A DNA stretch of 16,894 bases from an uncultured Actinomycetes bacterium (GTDB lineage: Bacteria > Actinomycetota > Thermoleophilia > Gaiellales > F1-60-MAGs149): assembly GCA_903960645.1 (NCBI GenBank), contig CAJCBN010000401.1, positions 1 through 16,894 of the forward strand. The letters are read 5' to 3'. Shown in pieces: positions 6,415 through 15,400 of this stretch. A program made the translations under genes and the position numbers. The notes beneath the pieces were generated by a model that made no database searches, was not told the origin of the DNA, and saw nothing but the letters and a program-made list of their open reading frames with translations. Every line of letters starts with the position of its first letter. Position 1 is the first letter of the stretch.

Positions 6415-9400
6415 GTGCCCCGGTGCTCCAGCTTTGCGTTGGCGCTCATCGCCACGCTGGTCGCGGCGTGCGCGTTTGCGCTGCCCGCGCAGGCGGCGGA
6501 CGACACGGCGCTATCCCTGAACGGCACGTCGCAGTACGCCTCATCGACGAGCTCGATCTTCGCCTCGAACACGACGTTCACGTACGAAGCCTGGGCTCGT
6601 ATCACGAGCACGAGCACGTGCGGTACCGCGGGGTACTGCTGGATTGTGGGACGCGATGGCGATGCCGGCATCGCCATCCGCGGTGGTACTTACCACTGGT
6701 ACTTGTACACCAGCGCCGGCTGGACCACCTGGCTCGACTCGGGCGTTCCGGCCCGTGCAGGGGAGTGGGCGCATGTCGCGCTTGTGCGCTCGACGACATC
6801 GGCCTGGCTGCGGATCAACGGCACGACCGTCGACACGCGAACAGGGCTTGGAGCGTCGGTTTCGGCCTACTCGAGCGACATGTCCGGCTACCCGTTCCGC
6901 GTCGGTCTTGTCGGCTTGACGAGCACGACGAACTACTTCCCTGGCAGCATCGACGAGGTGCGGTACTGGACCACAGCGCGAACCGAGGCGCAGATCCAGA
7001 CGGACATGCGCACGTGGGGGCCGGCCAATGCCACGGGACTCGTCGGCTACTGGGACTTCAACGACGGCTCGGGGGCGACCGCTGCGAACCGCGTCACGGG
7101 AGCTGCAGCGGGATCTGCCCTGACGATCACCGGGTCGCCGTCGTGGGTCGACACGAAGACGTCGGCTACGAGCGGCGGTCGTACCGTGGTCACGTTCCCG
7201 CGCTCGTACCTCACCGCCGACGGCGGCTGGACAGCGCCGACCGGCGTCACGAGCGTGGACTACCTCGTAGTCGCCGGCGGTGGCGGCGGCGGCGCGTGGG
7301 TCGGTGGTGGTGGCGGCGGCGGTGGTGTGCTGCAGGGAACGAAGACGGTTACGACCGCGGCCAACACGGTGACGGTCGGCATGGGTGGCCTCGGCACGCT
7401 CTGGGGAACCGCCAGCACGACGGTCGCGGCTCGGTCCGGCACGAGCGGCCTGTCCTCGATCTTCTCCGACCAGACCGCGGTCGGTGGTGGTCTCGGCGGC
7501 AGCTACAGCGGCACGCCCGCCGCCGCCACCGGCGGTTCCGGTGGCGGCGCCGGCTTCTCGTCGGGCAACGGCTCGGGCACCGGCTCCGGAGCGGCTCGTC
7601 AGGGCTTCGCCGGCGGCATCGGCACGGCGGGAGGCGTTTTCCCCGCCGGTGGTGGTGGCGGCGCGGGGGCGGTCGGCGGCAACGCATCCGGATCGACCGG
7701 CGGCTCGGGCGGTGCCGGACGCCCGTCGTCGATCTCCGGCACGTCGGCGCGCTACGCCGGTGGTGGTGGTGGCGGCGTGCACTCCGCCGGAACCGTGGGC
7801 ACCGGCACGGACGGCGGTGGCAATGGCACGACGAACACGACGGACAAGGCTGGCAGCGGTACGATCGGGACCGGTGGTGGTGGCGGCGGTGGTGGCAACC
7901 CGAACAACCTCGTCTCCGAGGGCGGCAACGGCGGCTCGGGCACGGTGATCCTCTCCTACGCCGACCCCGCCGGGCCCGTGACGATCCCGACCGACCTCTC
8001 GCGCAGCTTCGGCGGCACGCCCGACTCGGTCTACGTCGGAGACCAGGCCGGCGTCGACCTGGCCGACACGTTCACCTTCGAGGCATGGGTGCGGCCGTCG
8101 AACGCGACGGGCCTCCAGAACCTGTTCCGCAAGCAGGACGCGTACACGATCGGAATCGACTCGGGCGTCTTGAAGTACGCGCTGAACGGCACGCTCACGC
8201 CATCGTGGTCGTGGCAGTCCACCGGCGTGTCTATCCCCACGGGGTCGTGGACCCACATCGCGTTCGTCAAGGACGGCACGACCGTGTCGGTCTACCTCAA
8301 CGGCAGCGCCACGGCCACGTGGTCGGGCTCGACCGGCGTGCCGGCAACGCTGCTGAACACCTCGTACCCCCTGTACGTCGGCGTCAACGGCGCCACCTGC
8401 ACCGTGCCGCTGGCGGTGTGCGACGTCGCGGGCGCCGAGTTCTACAACGGCCTGATCAGCGAGTTCCGGCTCTGGGCGACGGCGCGCACCGGTGCGCAGA
8501 TCGCGGCGGCGTACGACAAGCGGCTGGCGTCGAACCTGCTGACCTTCCCGTTCGACGAGCCGTCGGGCACTGTCGCCTACAACACGGCGCTTACGGGCGG
8601 CAGCACGCTCAACGGCACCTATTCCGGCACTGCGTCGTCGGCCACGATCCCGACGCTGTCGTCCCCGACCACCATCGCCACCTCAGACGTGGCGGCGTTC
8701 AGCGGCTTCCTCCCGGCGTACGACGCGACGGGCGACGTCACCTTCGCGGTGGGCAGCCAAGGGACCAAGGGCTCCGTCGCGATCACCTCGGCGACCGGCG
8801 CCTTCACCTACACGCCGACAACGAACTCGACGGGCCTCGACGCCTTCACCTACACGGCGACACGCGGCAGTGTGACCTCGGCCGCGCAGTCGATCGGTGC
8901 CAGCATCACGGATACCACGGCGCCGACGGTATCGAGCTTCACGTCGGCGGTGTCGTCGCCGACGAATTCCTCGAGCATCGCGTACACGCTGACGTTCTCG
9001 GAGTCCGTGACGGGCGTTGCGGCTGGCGACTTCTCGAACGCCGGCACCGCGACGGGCTGCGTATACGCGCCGGGCACCGATAGCGGCGCAACGCGGACCG
9101 TCACGATCACGAGTTGCTCGGAGGGCACGATCCAGCCGCGCTTCGCTGCGAACAGCGCCACTGACACCTCGTCAAACGCGGGGCCAGCCGCAGCGGCGAC
9201 GGCATCGACCACGATCACGCGCGATGCGATGGGGCCGACGGTGACGATCACGCCGTCACCGAGCACCGTCACGCCCTCGACCAGCCGGACATCGACAGTC
9301 ACGTTTACGCTCACCGAGGCTGCGACGGACTTCACGGCAGCGGACGTCGCCGTGACGAACGGCACCCTTTCCGGCTTCTCCGGGTCGGGAACGTCGTACA

Positions 9401-12400
9401 CGGCGACGTTTACCGCGACGGGCGTGGGGCCGACAGCGGTCATCTCCGTTGCAGCCGGCACGTTGAGCGACGCCTTTGGTAACGCCAACACGTCAGGTTC
9501 GGGCACGATCACGATCTCGGCGACGAATGGTCGTACAGCCTTCACCGGCAACGGCACCATCGGCACGAACGGGGTGGTCTACGTCGTTGAGCGCTTCACG
9601 AGCGGGACGACGAACTGGACCGTGCCGAACGGCGTCACGTCGATCGACCACCTGCTCGTCGGTGGTGGTGGCGGCGGTGGCGGTGTTACCGGTGGTGGCT
9701 TCAGTTCGGGTGGTGGTGGTGCCGGACAGGTGCGTGGCGGTACCACCGCGGTGACCGCTGGGCAGACGCTCTCGGCCGTCGTTGGTGCGAGCGGCGCGAG
9801 CGGCGGGACGACGAGCATCGCGGCATCGGTCGGCGGTATCGGCGGCGTCTCGAGCCTCACGGGCACCGGGGTTTCGCTCACGGCAACTGGCGGTGGCGGT
9901 GGCGCAGGCGGACAGGGTAACAGCGGAGCCACTAACGCCACGAACGGTGCATCGGGTGGCGGTGGCGGGGCCCAGGCGGTGGTGATCGCGCAGCCGGCCA
10001 CCGGCACCGCGGGGCAGGGTACCGCCGGCGGTACCGCCCGTGCTGACAGCGGCTCCGGCAATAGCCAGTCCGGCGGTGGTGGTGGCGGGGCCGGGGTCGC
10101 CGGCGGCAACGGCACGTCGACGGCCGGTGGAGCCGGTGGTGCCGGCGTCTCGAACTCGACTTCCGGTGCCGTCGTGAACTACGGCGGCGGTGGTGGTGGC
10201 GGTAAGCGCGTGACCGGAAGTGCGGGCGCTGGAGGCCAGGGCGGAGGCGGTACCGGTGGTCTCGCGGCGGCTGGATCCGCCGCGACGGCCAACACCGGCG
10301 GCGGCGGGGGTGGAGCTGGCGGCGACGGCTTGTTCGCGGGCGGTGCGGGCGGATCGGGGATCGTGGTTGTGCGGTATGCCCTGCCTGCGGTATCGGTGCC
10401 CGACTTGGATGCAGGCTCAGACACGGGAGCATCGAATAGCGACGATCGCACGACGAGCACGGTGCTCACGTTGACGGGCTCGGCGCCGCCGGGTGCGTCG
10501 GTCCAGCTGAAGGATGGCGGTACGGATACGGGTAGTACCTGCCTTGCGAATGACACGACAGGTGCCTGGTCCTGCACGACGGGCACGTTGAGCGCCGGCG
10601 CGCATTCGCTGACGGCGGTGGCATCGACCGCGCTTGACTCGGTCGTGACGTCGACGTCGAGCGCGTTGTCGGTGACGGTTGATTCGACGGCGCCGACGGT
10701 GTCGAGCTTCTCGTCGTCGACGACGGATGGCTCGTACAAGGCCGGCGCCACGATCAACATCACGGCGACGACGAGCGAGGCGGTCCAGTCGGGCAACACG
10801 CTCACGGCCACGCTCGACACGGGCGCGACGGTGCTGCTGACGGCGGCCTCGGCGGGTACGACGCTGACGGGCACGTACACGGTCGCAGCGACGCAGAATT
10901 CGGCGGATCTGACGGTGTCGAGCTTCACGATCGGCACCGTTGCCGATACGGCGGGCAACACGATGACGTCGACGACGGTGCCGTCGGGTGCGAGCAACAT
11001 CGACGGTGCCAAGGCGATCATCATCGACACCACCGCACCGACGGTCTCGTCGTTCACGTCGGCCGCCTCGTCGCCGACGAACGCGTCGAGCATCACGTAC
11101 GCGCTGACGTTCTCCGAGAACGTGACGGGCGTCGCGATCGGCGACTTCTCCAATAGTGGTACCGCGACCTGCACCTTCGCGCCGGATACCGACTCGGGCG
11201 CCTCGCGCACGGTGACAGTCACGTGCACCACGGGCGGGACGATCATTCCGGTGTTCGCATCGGCTGGCGCCTCCGACGCGGCCGGCAACACGGGCCCGGC
11301 TCCGGCTGCGACCGCGACGACGACGATCACGCGCGATGTGACGGCACCGACGGTGTCGAGCTTCTCCTCATCGACCGCAGACGGGTCGTACAAGGCTGGC
11401 GCGTCGATCAACATCACCGCGACAACCAGTGAGGCGATCCAGTCGGGTAACACGCTGACGGTGACGCTCGATACGGGCGCGACGGTGCTGCTCACGGCCG
11501 CGTCGGCGGGCACCACGCTGACCGGTACGTACACCGTGACGTCGGCGCAGAACTCTGCCGACCTGACGGTTTCGAACTTCACCATCGGGACCGTTGCGGA
11601 TGCGGTGGGTAACGCGATGACCTCGACGACGGTGCCGTCTGGCGGGAACAACATCGCGGGTGCGAAGGCGATCGTGATCGACACCACCGCACCGACGATC
11701 TCGTCGTTCTCGTCGTCTACCGCGGATGGCACGTACAAGCAGGGTGCGACGATCACCATCGCGGCGACGACAAATGAGGCGGTCCAGTCGGGCAATACGC
11801 TCACGGTCACGCTCGACACGGGCGCGACGGTGCTGTTGACGGCGGCATCGGCCGGCACGACGTTGACCGGTACGTACACGGTTGGCGCGTCGGAGACGTC
11901 CTCGGATCTGACGGTTTCGAGCTTCACGATCGGGACGGTTGCCGATACGGCGGGCAACGCGATGACGTCGACGACGGTGCCGTCGGGCCTGAACAACATC
12001 GCGGGCGCCAAGGCGATCGTGATCGACACGACGGCCCCGACGGTGTCGAGCTTCACGTCGGCACAATCCACGCCAACCAATGCAGCGAGCTTCACCTACA
12101 CGCTGACGTTCTCGGAGACCGTGACGGGCGTCGTGGCGGGCGACTTTTCCAACACGGGTTCGGCGACGGGCTGCGTGTACGCACCCGGTGCCGACTCGGG
12201 CACGACGCGCACGGTCACGATCACGAGCTGCTCGGCGGGAACCGTCGTGCCGGAGTTCGCCCTTGGTGGCGCGAGCGACGCGGCCGGTAATGCCGGCCCG
12301 GCCACGGCGGCGACGTCTTCGACGACGATCACGATCGACACGACGGCGCCGAGCGTCTCGAGCTTCGTCTCGGCAGCCTCCACGCCGACGAACGCCTCGA

Positions 12401-15400
12401 ACGTCACCTACACGCTCACGTTCTCTGAGGCGGTGACGGGCGTCGCGGTCAGCGATTTCTCGAACAGCGGTACCGCGAGCTGCACGTTCGCACCTGGTAC
12501 CGACTCGGACAGTTCGCGCACGGTGACGGTCACGTGCACGACGGGTGGCACGGTGACTCCCGTCTTCGCCTTGGGTGGTGCGACGGATGCCGCGGGCAAC
12601 ACCGGCCCGGCGTCGGCTGCGACCGCGACGACGACGATCACGCGCGACGTCACTGCGCCGACGATCGCGAGCTTCTCGTCGTCCACGGTCGATGGCTCGT
12701 ACAAGGCAGGGGCCACGATCAACGTCACCGCAACGGCAAGCGAGGCAATCCAATCAGGCAACACGATCACGGCCACGCTCGACACGGGCGAGGCCGTTGT
12801 GCTCACCGCAGCGTCGGCGGGCACGACGCTGACGGGTACCTACACCGTCGCCGCCGGGCAGAATTCCGCCGACCTGACGGTCTCGAGCTTCACCATCGGC
12901 ACGGTTGCCGATACGGCGGGCAACGCGATGACCTCGACGACGGTGCCGTCGGGAGTGAACAACATCGCGGGTGCGCAGGCGATCGTGGTCGACACGACGG
13001 CGCCGACCGTGTCGTCGTTTACCACGGCGCAGGCCTCGCCCACGAACGCGAGCTCGTTCTCCTACACGCTCACGTTCTCGGAGTCCGTGACAGGCGTCGC
13101 GGCGGGTGACTTCTCCAATACGGGTTCGGCGACAGGCTGCGTGTACGCACCCGGTACCGACGCGGGCACGACGCGCAGCGTCACGATTAGCAGCTGCTCG
13201 GAGGGCACCGTCGTGCCGCAGTTTGCGAGTGGGGGCGCCACCGATACGGCGGGCAATACGGGGCCGGCCTCGGCTGCCGCTGGCTCGTCGCTCTTGATCG
13301 ACCGCACGGCGCCGACTGCGACGCTCACCGCTGTCACCTCGTCGCCAACGAACGCGTCGTCGATTGAGTACACGCTGACGTTCTCTGAGTCGGTCACGGG
13401 TGTGGCTGCTGGTGACTTCACGCAGACAGGTACGGCGACGGGCTGTGTCTTCGCGCCGGGCACCGACTCGGGCAACACGCGCACGGTCACGCTGACGAGT
13501 TGCTCGGGGGGCACCGTGATTCCGCACTTCGCCGCGAACGGCGCGACCGATGCGGCTGGCAATACCGGTCCGGCGACGATTGCCGATGGTCCGACGATTA
13601 CACGCGATGTGACGGCGCCGACGGTGTCGTCGTTCATCGCGGTTACGGCATCGCCGACGAATGCGGCGTCGCTGTCGTACACGCTGACGTTCTCCGAGGT
13701 GGTTACGGGTGTCGCGGCGGGCGACTTCTCGAACACGGGCACGGCGACGTCGTGCGCCTTCGGCCCCGATGCTGATTCGGGCAGCTCGCGCACGGTGACC
13801 GTGACCGGTTGCTCCGAGGGCACGGTCATTCCGCGCCTGGCCGTTAGCGCCGTCACGGACGCGGCCGGCAACACCGGCCCAGCCTCGGCCGCGACGGGCG
13901 CCACGATCACGGTCGATCGCACGGCCCCGACCGTGTCGTCGTTCACGAGCACGCAGGCCACGCCGACCAATGCGGCCGCTGTTGTCTACGCGCTGGCGTT
14001 CTCTGAGTCGGTTACGGGCGTCGCGGCCGGCGACTTCTCGAACACGGGCACCGCGACGGGCTGCTCGTTCTCGGCCGGTACCGACACCGGCGCGTCGCGC
14101 ACGGTTACGATCAGCAGCTGCTCGGAGGGCACGGTGATCCCCGAGTTCGCCCTGGGCGGCGCGACCGACGCGGCGGGCAACGCCGGCCCGGCTGCAGCGG
14201 CGACGTCTGGCACCACGATCACGATCGATCGCACCGCACCGACGGCAGCGATCACGGCTGTCACCGCGACGCCGACCAACGCCACGACGGTCGTCTACAC
14301 GCTCACGTTCTCCGAGTCGGTCACGGGCGTCGCTGCCGGCGACTTCACGCAGACTGGTACGGCGACGGGCTGCGTGTTCGCACCCGGCACCGACGCGGGG
14401 GCAATCCGCACCGTCACGCTGACGAGCTATTCGGCCGGCACGATCATTCCGCACTTTGCCGCGAACGGTGCGACCGACGCCGCGGGCAACACCGGCCCGG
14501 CGACGATCGCCGACGGGCCGACGATCGCGCGTGACGCCGCGGCCCCGACCGTGTCGTCGTTCACGGCCGTCACCTCGTCGCCGACGAACGCGGCCTCCAT
14601 CTCGTACACGCTCACGTTCTCGCGCACCGTCACCGGCGTCGCGGCCGGCGACTTCTCCAACACCGGCACCGCCGCGTCGTGCGTGTTCGATCCGAGCGCC
14701 GACTCCGGCACGTCGCGCACCGTCACGATCACGGGTTGCGGCGAGGGCACGATCATTCCGCGCTTCGCTGCGAACGGCGCGACCGACGCCGTCGCCAACA
14801 CGGGCCCGGCAACGGCCGCCGATGGCGACACGGTCACGCGTGACATCACGGCGCCGACGGTGTCGTCGTTCACGGCCGTCACCTCGTCGCCGACGAACGC
14901 CTCGACGCTGACGTACACGCTGACGTTCTCCGAGTCGGTCACGGGTGTGGCCGCCGGCGACTTCTCGCAGACCGGTACGGCGACGGGCTGCAGCTTCTCG
15001 CCGGGTACCGACTCTGGCGCCTCGCGCACGGTGACGATCACGGGCTGCGGCGAGGGCACGATCATCCCGCGCTTCGCCGCCGGTGGTGCCAACGATCTCG
15101 CGTCGAACGGTGGCCCGGCAGTCGCAGCTACGGGCGCGACGATCACACGCGACACGACGGCGCCGACGGTGACGGGCTTCACCAGCGCCCAGGCCTCGCC
15201 GACCAATGCGACGAGCTTCACGTACACCCTCACGTTCTCCGAGTCGGTCACGGGTGTCGTGGCCGGCGACTTCTCGAACACCGGCACGGCGGCGTCGTGC
15301 ACCTTCGCGCCGGGTACCGACGCGGGCGCATCGCGCACCGTCACCATCACGAACTGCACCGCTGGCACCGTGATCCCGGAGTTCGCCGCCGGCGGCGCGA

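Noticed and set aside
7270..7330. GGT/GGC runs considered as phase-variation switches
   Set aside because: The repeat unit is three bases, so length changes would not shift the frame. Only length polymorphism of the glycine stretch is possible.
5301..9083. A 1260-codon plus-strand open frame overlapping mntH and the giant gene
   Set aside because: It is out of frame with both, very rich in Arg and Pro with no recognisable domain, and overlaps a clear NRAMP transporter and LamG/Gly-rich coding sequence. It is a GC-driven shadow.
10179..12095. Long minus-strand open frame (638 codons) with repeated L-D-T-V-G-A-V motifs
   Set aside because: It is the antisense of the Ig-like repeats, so any repeat looks regular on both strands. 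The plus frame has the signal peptide, continuous domains and paired cysteines; this one has no known domain.
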